From positions 1 through 35,346 of the forward strand of contig NZ_QUZU01000057.1 of NCBI RefSeq assembly GCF_004682055.1: a stretch of DNA of 35,346 nucleotides, read 5' to 3'. Origin of the DNA: Pseudomonas kairouanensis (GTDB lineage Bacteria > Pseudomonadota > Gammaproteobacteria > Pseudomonadales > Pseudomonadaceae). This document shows positions 6,895 through 15,514 of the stretch, in pieces. Made by a program: the position numbers and the translations under genes. The notes below the pieces were generated by a model that saw only the letters and a program-made list of their open reading frames with translations, was not told the DNA's origin and made no database searches. Numbering within the stretch: position 1 is the stretch's first letter; each line of letters begins with the position of its first letter.

Positions 6895-8628
6895 ATGCGC
6901 CACGCCGGTAACGAAACCCTGGCCGCTCTCACGGCTTATAAAGGTGGCTTCTTCAACATCGGCCTGTTCTCGGCGGTGATCAACCTGCTGATGCTGGCCC
7001 CGGCGCTGTACATGTTGCAGGTGTACGACCGGGTACTGGCCTCGGGTAATCAGATGACCCTGTTGATGCTGACGCTGATGATCCTCGGCCTGTTCGGCCT
7101 GATGGGCGCGTTGGAGTGGGTGCGCAGCCAGGTGGTGATCCGCCTCGGCACGCAAATGGACATGCGCTTGAACCAGCGGGTGTACGACGCCGCGTTCGAA
7201 GCGCAACTCAAGGGCGGCACCCAGGCGGCCGGGCAGGCGTTGCATGACCTGACCACCCTGCGCCAGTTCGCCACCGGCCAGGCGTTGTTCGCGTTTTTTG
7301 ATGCGCCTTGGTTTCCGGTGTACCTGCTGGTGATCTTCCTGTTCCACCCCTGGCTGGGCATGCTGGCGCTGGGGGGCGCGGTGATATTGATGGCACTGGC
7401 GTGGATCAACCATCACATTAGCCAAGCACCCATGGCCCTGGCCAGCCAGTTGTCCATCAGCGCCAGCCAGCAGGCCACCCTCAACCTGCGCAATGCCGAC
7501 ACCATCGAAGCCATGGGCATGCTCGCCACCTTGCGCGCCCGTTGGTTCGGCCAGCATCAGGCGTTTCTGGCCCAGCAGAACCTGGCCAGTGAAAAGACCG
7601 CCGCTGTCAGCGCATGGTCCAAGGGTGTGCGTTTGGCGTTGCAGTCCCTGGTGCTGGGGCTGGGCGCGTTACTGGCCGTGCAGGGCGATATCACGCCGGG
7701 GATGATGATCGCAGGGTCCATTCTGATGGGGCGGGTGCTCAGCCCCATCGACCAACTGATCGGTGTCTGGAAACAATGGGGGTCGGCGCGCCTGGCGTTT
7801 GATCGGTTGTCTCAATTGCTCGAAGCCAACCCGGCGCGGCCCGTGCGCATGAGCCTGCCGACGCCCAAGGGCCAGCTCAGCCTGGAGCAAATCAGCGCCT
7901 GCGCCCCCGGCAGCCGCCGCCCGGCACTGGCGAACCTGGGCTTCAACTTGCCCGCGGGCCAAGTGCTGGGGGTGATCGGGCCGTCGGGCTGTGGCAAGTC
8001 CACCCTGGCTCGCATCGTGGTGGGCGCCTGGCCACCGTTGTCCGGCAAGGTACGCCTGGACGGTGCCGACCTGGCCCAATGGGATAAACAACAACTGGGC
8101 CCGCACATTGGCTACCTGCCCCAGGACATCCAACTGTTCGCCGGCAGCATCGCCGACAACATCGCACGGTTTGCCGAGGTGGACGCGGACAAGGTGCTGG
8201 CCGCCGCACACATGGCCGGCGTGCATGAACTGATCCTGCAACTGCCCCAGGGCTACGACACCGTGTTGGGGGAGGGTGGTGCCGGCCTGTCCGGCGGCCA
8301 AAAGCAACGCGTGGCCCTGGCCCGAGCGCTGTACGGCTTGCCCGCGTTGATCGTGTTGGATGAACCCAACGCCAACCTGGATGAAGTGGGCGAGCAGGCG
8401 CTGCTGCAGGCCATCGCTCAACTCAAGCAGCAGCGTCGCACGGTGATTCTGATCACCCACAAACCCAACGTGCTGAGCCTGACTGACCAACTGCTGATCC
8501 TCAAGGACGGCCAGCTACAGGCGTTCGGCCCGACGGCGCGGGTGTTGGAGGCGCGGCAGAAACCTGCGGCCAAGCCGGTGTCGAGCATGAGCATGAGTTA
8601 CCGCCTCGGTGAAGGAAAACAGGCATGA
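6895..8628 (+). CDS. hasD: Type I secretion ABC transporter HasD
   Basis: Inner-membrane permease-ATPase that powers export of HasA. The 577 residues form an N-terminal six-helix membrane domain (about 20-310, with LYMLQVYDRVLASGN) and a C-terminal nucleotide-binding domain: Walker A GPSGCGKST (about 361-369), signature LSGGQKQRVALARAL (about 465), Walker B LIVLDEP with following D-loop, and the switch histidine in ITHKP. Length and order match the PrtD/HasD family. It starts after a structured 166-base gap with only a weak GGGA upstream, and its stop overlaps the hasE ATG by four bases. Confidence 0.93.
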   Translation: MRHAGNETLAALTAYKGGFFNIGLFSAVINLLMLAPALYMLQVYDRVLASGNQMTLLMLTLMILGLFGLMGALEWVRSQVVIRLGTQMDMRLNQRVYDAAFEAQLKGGTQAAGQALHDLTTLRQFATGQALFAFFDAPWFPVYLLVIFLFHPWLGMLALGGAVILMALAWINHHISQAPMALASQLSISASQQATLNLRNADTIEAMGMLATLRARWFGQHQAFLAQQNLASEKTAAVSAWSKGVRLALQSLVLGLGALLAVQGDITPGMMIAGSILMGRVLSPIDQLIGVWKQWGSARLAFDRLSQLLEANPARPVRMSLPTPKGQLSLEQISACAPGSRRPALANLGFNLPAGQVLGVIGPSGCGKSTLARIVVGAWPPLSGKVRLDGADLAQWDKQQLGPHIGYLPQDIQLFAGSIADNIARFAEVDADKVLAAAHMAGVHELILQLPQGYDTVLGEGGAGLSGGQKQRVALARALYGLPALIVLDEPNANLDEVGEQALLQAIAQLKQQRRTVILITHKPNVLSLTDQLLILKDGQLQAFGPTARVLEARQKPAAKPVSSMSMSYRLGEGKQA

Positions 8629-9950
8629 ATGTGAGTAAACCCGTGCTGGTCAGCGACCCGCCAAACAACGTGCTGGCGCTAGACGACAAAAAATACTCGC
8701 GACTGGGTTGGTGGCTGGTGCTGGGCGGCTTTGCCGGGTTTATCGGTTGGGCCGCGTTGGCACCGTTGGACAAAGGCGTGGCGGTGTCGGGCAAGGTCAT
8801 GGTCTCGGGCCATCGCAAGACCGTGCAGCACCCTGCCGGTGGCATTGTCGAGCGCATCGAGGTGCGCGACGGTGATGAGGTCAATGCCGGTCAAGTGTTG
8901 CTGCGCCTGAAGGAAACCCCGTTGCGCGGGCAGATGCAGTCTCTGCGCAGCCAGTACCTGGCCTCCCTGGCCAGCGAAGCGCGCCTGAGTGCGGAAAGCC
9001 AAGGGTTGTCGGCGATCACCTTCGCCCCTGAACTGCTCAGCGACCCGGAGGCCGCCGCCACCCTGAGCCTGCAACGCCAGTTATTCAGCAGCCGTGCCCA
9101 GGCGTTGGCCACCGAGCAACAAGGCCTGCGCGAAACCATCGCCGGCGCCGAAGCGCAATTGCGTGGCACGCGAGATTCCCAAGCCAGCAAGGTGCAGCAA
9201 CGGGCGGCGTTGAACGAGCAATTGCAGGGCCTGCGGGAGTTGGCGCGCGACGGTTACATCCCACGCAATCGCCTGCTCGACAGCGAGCGGTTGTATTCAC
9301 AGATCGACGGCAGCATCGCCGAAGACTACGGCCGTATCGGCCAACTGCAACGCCAGGTGATGGAACTGCGCCTGCGTATCCGCCAGCTCGGCGAAGACTT
9401 CCAGAAAGACCTGCGCGGCCAACTGGCCGACACCCGTACCCGCAGCGATGACCTGCGCAATCGCCTGGCCTCGGCCGAGTTCGAGTTGGCCAACAGCCTG
9501 GTGCGTGCACCGGCCTCCGGCGTGGTGGTGGGGTTGCAGGTGTACACCGAAGGCGGTGTGATCAAGCCTGGCCAGACGCTGATGGACATCGTGCCCCAGG
9601 GTGAACCGCTGCTGGTGGAAGCGCGGGTGCCGGTGCAGATGGTCGACAAGGTGCACCCCGGCCTGCCGGTGGAACTGATGTTCCCGGCGTTCAACCAGGC
9701 CACCACGCCACGGGTGGCGGGCGAGGTAACGCTGGTGTCTGCCGACCGCCAGGTGGATGAGCGTACCGACGAGCCGTATTACACCGTGCGTGCCCAGGTC
9801 AGCACGGCAGGCATGCAGCAGTTGGATGGCGTGCAGATCCGCCCGGGCATGCCGGTGGAAACCTTCATCAAGACCGGCGAGCGCTCGATGCTCAACTATC
9901 TGTTCAAGCCCCTGCTGGACCGTACTCACATGGCCCTGGTGGAAGAATGA
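8625..9950 (+). CDS. hasE: Type I secretion membrane-fusion protein HasE
   Basis: HlyD/PrtE-type periplasmic adaptor linking HasD to the outer-membrane channel. The 441 residues contain a short cytoplasmic tail, one membrane helix (about 27-45), a lipoyl/barrel-sandwich half beginning with GKVMVSGHRKTVQHPAGG, a long coiled-coil hairpin (about 95-285), the second half of the lipoyl fold (VRAPASGVVVGL) and a C-terminal beta-barrel domain. The ATG overlaps the hasD stop and its own stop overlaps the hasF ATG, so translation of D, E and F is coupled. Confidence 0.93.
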   Translation: MNVSKPVLVSDPPNNVLALDDKKYSRLGWWLVLGGFAGFIGWAALAPLDKGVAVSGKVMVSGHRKTVQHPAGGIVERIEVRDGDEVNAGQVLLRLKETPLRGQMQSLRSQYLASLASEARLSAESQGLSAITFAPELLSDPEAAATLSLQRQLFSSRAQALATEQQGLRETIAGAEAQLRGTRDSQASKVQQRAALNEQLQGLRELARDGYIPRNRLLDSERLYSQIDGSIAEDYGRIGQLQRQVMELRLRIRQLGEDFQKDLRGQLADTRTRSDDLRNRLASAEFELANSLVRAPASGVVVGLQVYTEGGVIKPGQTLMDIVPQGEPLLVEARVPVQMVDKVHPGLPVELMFPAFNQATTPRVAGEVTLVSADRQVDERTDEPYYTVRAQVSTAGMQQLDGVQIRPGMPVETFIKTGERSMLNYLFKPLLDRTHMALVEE

Positions 9951-11263
9951 AGGCGCTGCTGTTTACCCTGTGTATAAGTTGTACTTCGGCGGCGCACGCC
10001 CTGGGTTTGCTGGATGCTTACGACTTGGCCCTACGCAATGATCCGACTTTTCAGGCGGCGATCCAGGAGCGTGAGGCGGGCGAAGAGAACCGCGTGATTG
10101 GCCGTTCGGCGTTGCTGCCCAACTTGTCCTGGAGCTACAACAATTCGCGCAACGAGTCCGAGGTGACGGCGGGTGATGTCACCAGCGACCGCGATTACCG
10201 CAGCTATGCCTCGACCCTGACGTTGCAGCAACCCCTGCTGGATTACGAGGCCTATGCGCGTTTTCGTCAGGGCACCGCCCAGGCGCTGATGGCCGATGAA
10301 CGCTTTCGCGGCAAAAGCCAGGAGCTGGCGGTGCGGGTGCTCAGTGCCTACAGCCAGGCCTTGCTGGCCCAGGAGCGTATCGAACTGAGCCGTGCGCAGA
10401 AACGCGCGTTTGCCGAACGCCTGCAACTCAATGACCGCTTGCTTAAAGGCGGTGAAGGCACGCGCACCGATGTGCTGGAAACCCAGGCGCGCTTGAGCCT
10501 GGCCCAGGCCGAAGAAATCGAATCATTGGATGCCCAGGACAGCGCTTTGCGTGAACTGGAAGCCATTGTCGGCCAGCCCCTGCAGATCGAAACACTGGCG
10601 CCCCTGACTCGTCAGTTTGAGATCCCGCCTCTTGAGCCCAACCGTTTTGAAACCTGGCGCGAATTGGCCATGGCCAACAACCCGGAACTCAAGTCCCAGC
10701 ACCATGCCCTGGACGTGGCCTCTTATGAAGTAGAACGCAAACGCGCCGGCCACCTGCCCAAGGTCAGCCTGTACGCCACCAGCCGCCAGACCAGCTCAGA
10801 CTCGGAAAGCAGCTACAACCAGAAGTACGACACCAACAGCGTCGGCATTCAGGTCAGCCTGCCATTGTTTGCCGGTGGTTCGGTGTCGGCCTCTACGCGC
10901 CAGGCGGCAAACCAGCTGTCCCAGGCCCAATACGAGTTGGACGCGCACACCTCGGCCACGCTGGTGGAGTTGCGCAAGCAGTTCAACCTCAACACCAGCG
11001 GTGCGGCCAAAGTGCGCGCCTATGAGATGGCCGTGAGCTCCGCCACGGCGCTGGTCACGGCGACGAAAAAGAGTGTCAGCGGTGGCGAGCGGGTCAACCT
11101 CGACGTGCTCGACGCCGAACAGCAACTGTTCACCGCCCGCCGCGACCTGGCCAATGCGCGGCATGCGTATTTGCTGGCGAGGATTCAGCTGAAGTATTAC
11201 GCGGGGTTGCTCAGTGAGCAGGATTTAAGAGCCTTGGCGGGGTATTTCCAGCCTTCGGCATGA
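9947..11263 (+). CDS. hasF: TolC-family outer-membrane channel HasF
   Basis: Outer-membrane exit duct for HasA secretion. The 438 residues begin with a signal peptide (cleavage near AHA, residue 17) followed by LLDAYDLALRNDPTFQAA, the typical TolC/PrtF N-terminal repeat; the second repeat starts near NRFETWRELAMANNPEL. Long alpha-helical segments and heptads match the tunnel domain. A dedicated channel gene inside the operon is usual for Pseudomonas has loci, whereas Serratia uses housekeeping TolC. The gene is followed by a strong terminator, closing the operon. Confidence 0.92.
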   Translation: MKALLFTLCISCTSAAHALGLLDAYDLALRNDPTFQAAIQEREAGEENRVIGRSALLPNLSWSYNNSRNESEVTAGDVTSDRDYRSYASTLTLQQPLLDYEAYARFRQGTAQALMADERFRGKSQELAVRVLSAYSQALLAQERIELSRAQKRAFAERLQLNDRLLKGGEGTRTDVLETQARLSLAQAEEIESLDAQDSALRELEAIVGQPLQIETLAPLTRQFEIPPLEPNRFETWRELAMANNPELKSQHHALDVASYEVERKRAGHLPKVSLYATSRQTSSDSESSYNQKYDTNSVGIQVSLPLFAGGSVSASTRQAANQLSQAQYELDAHTSATLVELRKQFNLNTSGAAKVRAYEMAVSSATALVTATKKSVSGGERVNLDVLDAEQQLFTARRDLANARHAYLLARIQLKYYAGLLSEQDLRALAGYFQPSA

Positions 11264-11271
11264 GTGGTTAC

Positions 11272-11295
11272 AACCCGGCATTCGCCGGGTTTTTT
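11272..11295 (+). terminator. Intrinsic terminator of the has operon
   Basis: AACCCGGC pairs with GCCGGGTT around the loop ATTC and is followed by a T-run; eight base pairs, directly after the hasF stop. Textbook rho-independent terminator. Confidence 0.9.
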
Positions 11296-11398
11296 GTGCT
11301 GACTAGTCTGTAAAACAGCTTCGGGAAAATGGAGCCGGTTGTTGGGTGGCAGAGGGAAATTGTTACCTGGCGGAAAATAACCTAACGGATGGGTTGCG

Positions 11399-11827
11399 AT
11401 GCGAGTAGGCGCTTACAAGGGATATGTGATTTCGGTATTTATCAGGGATGAGCATTGCCCGCCTCATGTGCATGTGTGGGGGAAGGCGTGGGATGCGCGT
11501 TTTCGTTTCAGTTTTCTGGATGCAGATGTGGAGTTGTGGGACGTGGAGCCTGAGCGGAGGCAACCATCCGCATCGGTGTTGAAAGAAATACGCGGGGCGA
11601 TCATGCAGCGTCACTACCTGGCCCGTGCGCGTCGAATTTGGTGGGAATACCTGCAAACGGTCTGCCTGGAGAATCATTCCTGGGATTGGGAGGCAGGTGA
11701 ATTGGTTCCAGGGTTGGTCATTCGACCTGGCGTCTATGTCATCGCCAGCGCGCGGCACGATGTTGTAGAGCAACGGACAATTTTGAATCTGGTCAGGGGA
11801 CCAGACTGCGTGGGGATTAATTTATGA
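11399..11827 (+). CDS. DUF4160-type protein
   Basis: Unknown function. The 142 residues begin with the DUF4160 hallmark: ISVFIRDEHCPPHVHVWGKAWDARFRF, in which the short HCPPHVHV motif resembles a metal or nucleic-acid contact site. After about residue 65 the sequence is not one I recognise, and it is longer than typical DUF4160 proteins (about 80-90 residues). No clear ribosome-binding site precedes the ATG. Its stop overlaps the ATG of the next gene by four bases. Its base composition appears lower in GC than the flanking has and trmA genes, which hints at an acquired pair. DUF4160 and DUF2442 genes are commonly adjacent and have been suspected of toxin-antitoxin-like roles; nothing here proves it. 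Confidence 0.75.
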   Translation: MRVGAYKGYVISVFIRDEHCPPHVHVWGKAWDARFRFSFLDADVELWDVEPERRQPSASVLKEIRGAIMQRHYLARARRIWWEYLQTVCLENHSWDWEAGELVPGLVIRPGVYVIASARHDVVEQRTILNLVRGPDCVGINL

Positions 11828-12288
11828 AAATCGTAAAAGCCAAAGTTGTGCCTTATAAACCGCTCACTGAAGCGGATATCGACAAGGCAATCGCCCGAGG
11901 GCGTAAGACCCGGCACCTCTATGCCCGCGCCAGTTCTGTACGCTATGAAGACAACTGCATCTCCATAGGTTTCAGCGACGGCAGCCGCGTCGTGTTACCG
12001 ATAGCGGGTCTGCCGGAGTTCAAAGGGTTCTCCTTGGAGGACTTCCAGCAGTTGGAGGTTGGCTTTGGCGGAAAGGCACTGTGCTGTGAGGCCCAAGACC
12101 TGGATGTTTCGATTACAGGCCTGATCGCCACAAGCAAACCGATGATGGACCTGGCCACCAGCCTGGTGGCCTCACGCAACGGCCGCAAGAGCAGCGCCGC
12201 GAAGGCCGCCGCCGCCCGAGCCAATGGCAAGAAGGGCGGGCGGCCGCGCAAGGAAGTCTTGGATAACGGCGATCCAACGGATGTATGA
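11824..12288 (+). CDS. DUF2442-type protein with basic C-terminus
   Basis: Unknown function. The 154 residues contain a DUF2442-like core (about 38-102: short strands, FSDGSRVVLPIAGLPEF, then DLDVSITGLI) and a C-terminal tail rich in Ala/Lys/Arg, ending in ANGKKGGRPRK, a GRP-type AT-hook-like segment that could bind DNA. It is translationally coupled to the upstream DUF4160 gene by an ATGA overlap. A small partner with a DNA-binding tail would fit an autoregulating antitoxin, but that is speculation. A REP doublet follows immediately. Confidence 0.78.
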   Translation: MKIVKAKVVPYKPLTEADIDKAIARGRKTRHLYARASSVRYEDNCISIGFSDGSRVVLPIAGLPEFKGFSLEDFQQLEVGFGGKALCCEAQDLDVSITGLIATSKPMMDLATSLVASRNGRKSSAAKAAAARANGKKGGRPRKEVLDNGDPTDV

Positions 12289-12294
12289 AGGCGC

Positions 12295-12402
12295 AATGTG
12301 GGAGCGGGCTTGCTCGCGAATGCAGAGTGTCAGTCAGAGTATGTGTGACTGATACACCGCATTCGCGAGCAAGTCGAATCGTCGCACCGCCGCTCCCACA
12401 TT
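12295..12402. repeat. REP doublet (REPIN), GCGAGCAAG class
   Basis: Two inverted arms: AATGTGGGAGCGGGCTTGCT at the left and GCGAGCAAG plus CCGCTCCCACATT at the right. The right arm carries about 16 extra bases (12374-12389) between its two halves, so the palindrome is imperfect. Located between the convergent DUF2442 gene and trmA. Confidence 0.85.
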
Positions 12403-12425
12403 GAGATCTACTGTGTCCTGAGGAC

Positions 12426-13505
12426 CTAGCGCCGGGTCAGCAGAACCCCAGACTCCATATGATGCGTCCACGGAAACTGGTCAAACATCGCGCACTGGGT
12501 AATCCGGTGCGTGTCATGCAACTGCGCAATGTTCGCCGCCAACGTCTCCGGGTTGCAGGAGATGTACAGGATATTGTCGAAGCGGCGGGTCAGTTCGCAG
12601 GTGTCCGGGTCCATGCCGGCGCGCGGCGGGTCGACGAACACGCTGCCGAATTCGTAGCTTTTCAGGTCGATGCCCTGTAGGCGGCGGAACGGACGCACTT
12701 CGTTCAGCGCTTCGGTGAGTTCTTCGGCGGAGAGGCGCACCAGGGTGACGTTATCCACCGCGTTCTCATCGAGGTTGCTGAGCGCTGCGTTGACCGAGGT
12801 CTTGCTGATCTCGGTGGCCAGCACCTTGCGTACACGGGTTGCCAACGGCAGGGTGAAGTTGCCGTTGCCGCAATACAGTTCCAGCAAATCGTCCGGGCGA
12901 TCGCCCAAGGCTTCATATGCCCAGTTGAGCATCTTCTGATTCACCGTGCCGTTGGGCTGGGTGAAGGCGCCTTCGGGTTGGCGATAACTGAAGGTGCGGC
13001 CGCCCACGTCGAGTTTTTCCACCACATAGTCGTGACCGATCACATCACGCTTGCCCTTGGAGCGGCCGATGATGCTCACGTTCAAGTCTGCAGCCAGCTG
13101 GTTTGCGGCGGTGTGCCAGTGCTCGTCCAGCGGGCGGTGATAACACAGGGTGATCATCGCGTCGCCCGCCAGGGTGGTGAGGAACTCCACCTGGAACAGC
13201 TTGTGGCTCAGGGCGGCGCTGGCTTGCCAGGCGGCCTTGAGCTGGGGCATCAACTGGTTGATGCGCAGGCTGGCGATTGGGAATTCTTCGATCAGGATCG
13301 GCGTGCGCTTGTCGTCCTGGGAGAACATTGCGTAGTGGCGCTCACCGCCTTCGCGCCACAGGCGGAACTCCGCCCGCAGGCGGAAGTTCTGCAGCGGCGA
13401 GTCGAATACCTGCGGCTCTGGCGCATCGAACGGGGCCAGCAGGTCACGCAGGCGCGTGACCTTGTCTTGCAATTGAGCGGTGTAGCTTGCGGCGTCAAAA
13501 GTCAT
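12426..13505 (-). CDS. trmA: tRNA (uracil-5-)-methyltransferase TrmA
   Basis: SAM-dependent enzyme making 5-methyluridine at position 54 of the tRNA T loop. The 359 residues compare with 366 in E. coli. Motifs: FRLRAEFRLW in the N-terminal RNA-contact part, QPNGTVNQ (183-190), SAM-binding LLELYCGNGNF (207-217), VDPPRAGMD (291-299), the nucleophile C317 in YISCNPET and the general base E351 in HHMESGV. TrmA lacks the TRAM domain and iron-sulfur cysteines of RlmD, and neither is seen here. Its ATG overlaps the permease stop by four bases, so it is the second gene of that operon. Confidence 0.96.
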   Translation of the reverse strand: MTFDAASYTAQLQDKVTRLRDLLAPFDAPEPQVFDSPLQNFRLRAEFRLWREGGERHYAMFSQDDKRTPILIEEFPIASLRINQLMPQLKAAWQASAALSHKLFQVEFLTTLAGDAMITLCYHRPLDEHWHTAANQLAADLNVSIIGRSKGKRDVIGHDYVVEKLDVGGRTFSYRQPEGAFTQPNGTVNQKMLNWAYEALGDRPDDLLELYCGNGNFTLPLATRVRKVLATEISKTSVNAALSNLDENAVDNVTLVRLSAEELTEALNEVRPFRRLQGIDLKSYEFGSVFVDPPRAGMDPDTCELTRRFDNILYISCNPETLAANIAQLHDTHRITQCAMFDQFPWTHHMESGVLLTRR

Positions 13506-14797
13506 GCGTTGAACCAGCCCAGCTTGATCACAAACAGAATCGACAGAATCACCAGCGCCGGGTTCAGCTCACGGTAGCGGCCCGAAAGCAGCTTGATGGC
13601 GGTCCAGGCGATGAAACCGAAGGCGATGCCGTTGGCGATGGAGTAAGTGAAAGGCATCGCCAGGGCGGTGACCACCACCGGCGCTGCAACCGTGATGTCA
13701 TCCCAGTCAATTTCTGCCAGGCCCTGGGTCATCAGCACGGCTACAAACAGCAGCGCTGGCGCAGTGGCATAGGCCGGCACGCTGGCGGCCAGGGGCGAGA
13801 AGAACAGGGCCAGCAGGAACAGGATCGCCACCACGATGGCGGTCAAACCGGTACGGCCACCGGCGCTCACGCCTGCGGCGGACTCGATGTAACTGGTGGT
13901 GGTCGAGGTGCCCAGCAGGGAACCGGCCATGGCGGCGGTACTGTCGGCGATCAGGGCACGGCCCATTTTCGGCATGTGGCCGTCCTTGCCCATCAGGCCT
14001 GCGCGCTTGGCCACGCCGATCAGGGTGCCGGAGTTGTCGAACAGGTCCACGAACAGGAAGGCAAAGATCACGCTGACCAGGCCGATGTCCAGCGCGCCTT
14101 TAATGTCCAGCTGCAGGAAGGTCGGAGCCAGGGACGGTGGTACCGACGTCACACCGATGAACGGGGTGAAACCCAGCACGATGGAGGCGATGGTCACCGC
14201 CAAAATGCCGATCAGCACCGCGCCACGCACCGCCAGGGCTTCCAGCGCCACGATCAGCACAAAGCCCAGGGTGGCCAGGATCGGCGCCGGTTGCTTCAGG
14301 TCGCCCATGCCCACCATGGTGGCCGGGTTGCTCACCACGATACCGGCGTTATGCAGCGCGATCAGCGCCAGGAACAGGCCGATACCGGCGGCAATCGCCG
14401 AGCGCAGGGGCAGCGGGATCGCGTTGATGATCCACTCGCGGATACGGAAGATCGACAGCAGGAAGAACAGCACCGCCGAAATGAACACCGCACCCAGCGC
14501 CACTTGCCAGGTATGGCCCATGTGCAGGACCACGGTGTAGGTAAAGAAAGCGTTGAGGCCCATGCCCGGCGCCAGCGCAATCGGGTAGTTGGCGATTAGG
14601 CCCATCACGGTCGAACCGATGGCTGCCGCCAGGCAGGTCGCGACGAACACCGCGCCCTTGTCCATGCCGGTTTCGCCCAGGATGCTCGGGTTCACGAACA
14701 AAATGTAGGCCATGGCCAGGAACGTGGTGATACCCGCGAGAATCTCGGTGCGCACATTGGTGTTGTGGGCTTTGAGTTGAAACAGCTTTTCCAGCAT
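13502..14797 (-). CDS. NCS2-family purine permease (AzgA/PbuG type)
   Basis: Inner-membrane uptake of a nucleobase, probably adenine, guanine or hypoxanthine. The 431 residues have 12-14 hydrophobic segments and the hallmarks of the AzgA-like branch: NPSILGETGMDKGAVFVATCLAA, NYPIALAPGMGLNAFF, DLFDNSGTLIGVAKRAG and a GTSTTTSYIESAAGVSAGGRTG motif in the substrate region. The ATG at 14795-14797 is chosen over upstream in-frame codons because AGGGAG precedes it closely and the hydrophobic homologous region starts there; a 46-residue extension would be non-homologous. It is the first gene of an operon with trmA. The substrate is inferred from the subfamily only. Confidence 0.92.
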   Translation of the reverse strand: MLEKLFQLKAHNTNVRTEILAGITTFLAMAYILFVNPSILGETGMDKGAVFVATCLAAAIGSTVMGLIANYPIALAPGMGLNAFFTYTVVLHMGHTWQVALGAVFISAVLFFLLSIFRIREWIINAIPLPLRSAIAAGIGLFLALIALHNAGIVVSNPATMVGMGDLKQPAPILATLGFVLIVALEALAVRGAVLIGILAVTIASIVLGFTPFIGVTSVPPSLAPTFLQLDIKGALDIGLVSVIFAFLFVDLFDNSGTLIGVAKRAGLMGKDGHMPKMGRALIADSTAAMAGSLLGTSTTTSYIESAAGVSAGGRTGLTAIVVAILFLLALFFSPLAASVPAYATAPALLFVAVLMTQGLAEIDWDDITVAAPVVVTALAMPFTYSIANGIAFGFIAWTAIKLLSGRYRELNPALVILSILFVIKLGWFNA

Positions 14798-14834
14798 GCC
14801 GGCTCCCTGTGACGCTATGTTGCGTCGTGATTTG

Positions 14835-14850
14835 TTGACCTCTAAGTCAA
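14835..14850. promoter_or_regulatory. Candidate operator before the purine permease
   Basis: TTGACCTCTAAGTCAA is an inverted repeat (TTGAC, six bases, GTCAA) 38-53 bases upstream of the permease ATG. Position and symmetry suit a dimeric regulator; no regulator can be named. Confidence 0.35.
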
Positions 14851-14970
14851 AGCACAAACTGCGCCAAGCGCCTTTGGTTTCAGAGAGGATCGGAAAAAGC
14901 GGCGCATGATACCAGCAGCCGGGGCCTTGAGGCATACTGCGCCGACGTTAAAACCAAGGTCGCCGCCCAC

Positions 14971-15417
14971 ATGAAAAAAGCCACCGCGTGGAGTCTAGCT
15001 CTGATCCCTATTATCGGCCTGTGGCTCGGCGCAGCACCGGCGTGGAGCGCGACTGCACCGCCCTTGAGCGAAGTGCGCGTGTTCAAGGTCGAATCGGCGC
15101 GTTGCACCGAAACCATCCCGGAGCGGGCGCAGGGCACACAAATGTGCACGCACCGTGGTCCCACCAAGGTGTCGGTGATGGAAGTCGGCCTGGGTAATAA
15201 CCCCGTGGGCAAATTCGATGGCGCCGTGCTCAACGGGCAACGTACCCCGGTGTGCCAGGTTGGCAGTGAGAGCCAGGTGTGTAATGGGGCGGGCACGGTG
15301 ATGGGCTATATCTACGTATTTGACCTGGATGTAAAAGCCCAAGGCTGGTTCGAATACACCAACTCGTCGATCAACGGCCCGCAGAACACCTTGAAGACGC
15401 TGCTCAATATCCGCTGA
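14971..15417 (+). CDS. Small secreted cysteine-containing protein (possibly DUF4879)
   Basis: Function unknown. The 148 residues start with a clear signal peptide (KK, hydrophobic core, cleavage near AWSA, residue 27), so the mature protein is periplasmic or extracellular. It holds four cysteines (C45, C59, C95, C104) that could form two disulfides, then a hydrophobic patch GYIYVFDLDV. The beginning APPLSEVRVFKV and the general layout remind me of the DUF4879 family, but I am not certain. The gene stands alone: it is divergent from the permease and about 100 bases ahead of the molybdoenzyme genes. AAGGT at 14956-14960 is a weak ribosome-binding site. Confidence 0.75.
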   Translation: MKKATAWSLALIPIIGLWLGAAPAWSATAPPLSEVRVFKVESARCTETIPERAQGTQMCTHRGPTKVSVMEVGLGNNPVGKFDGAVLNGQRTPVCQVGSESQVCNGAGTVMGYIYVFDLDVKAQGWFEYTNSSINGPQNTLKTLLNIR

Positions 15418-15514
15418 TCAATCCCCTTGAACGCTCATAACCCAGGGCAGTCGTACCCCTCAAGACGGCGACTTTCCTGAACGCCGCGGACGTACACCAA
15501 CCCGTGAGGTGTTT

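Noticed and set aside
12295..12402. REP doublets as CRISPR repeats or integration sites
   Set aside because: Each is a single inverted pair, not a regular direct-repeat array; no cas or integrase gene is present.
13487..14599. A 370-codon open frame antisense to the purine permease
   Set aside because: Extremely Gln/His/Gly/Arg-rich and repetitive, the typical complement of a hydrophobic membrane-protein gene.
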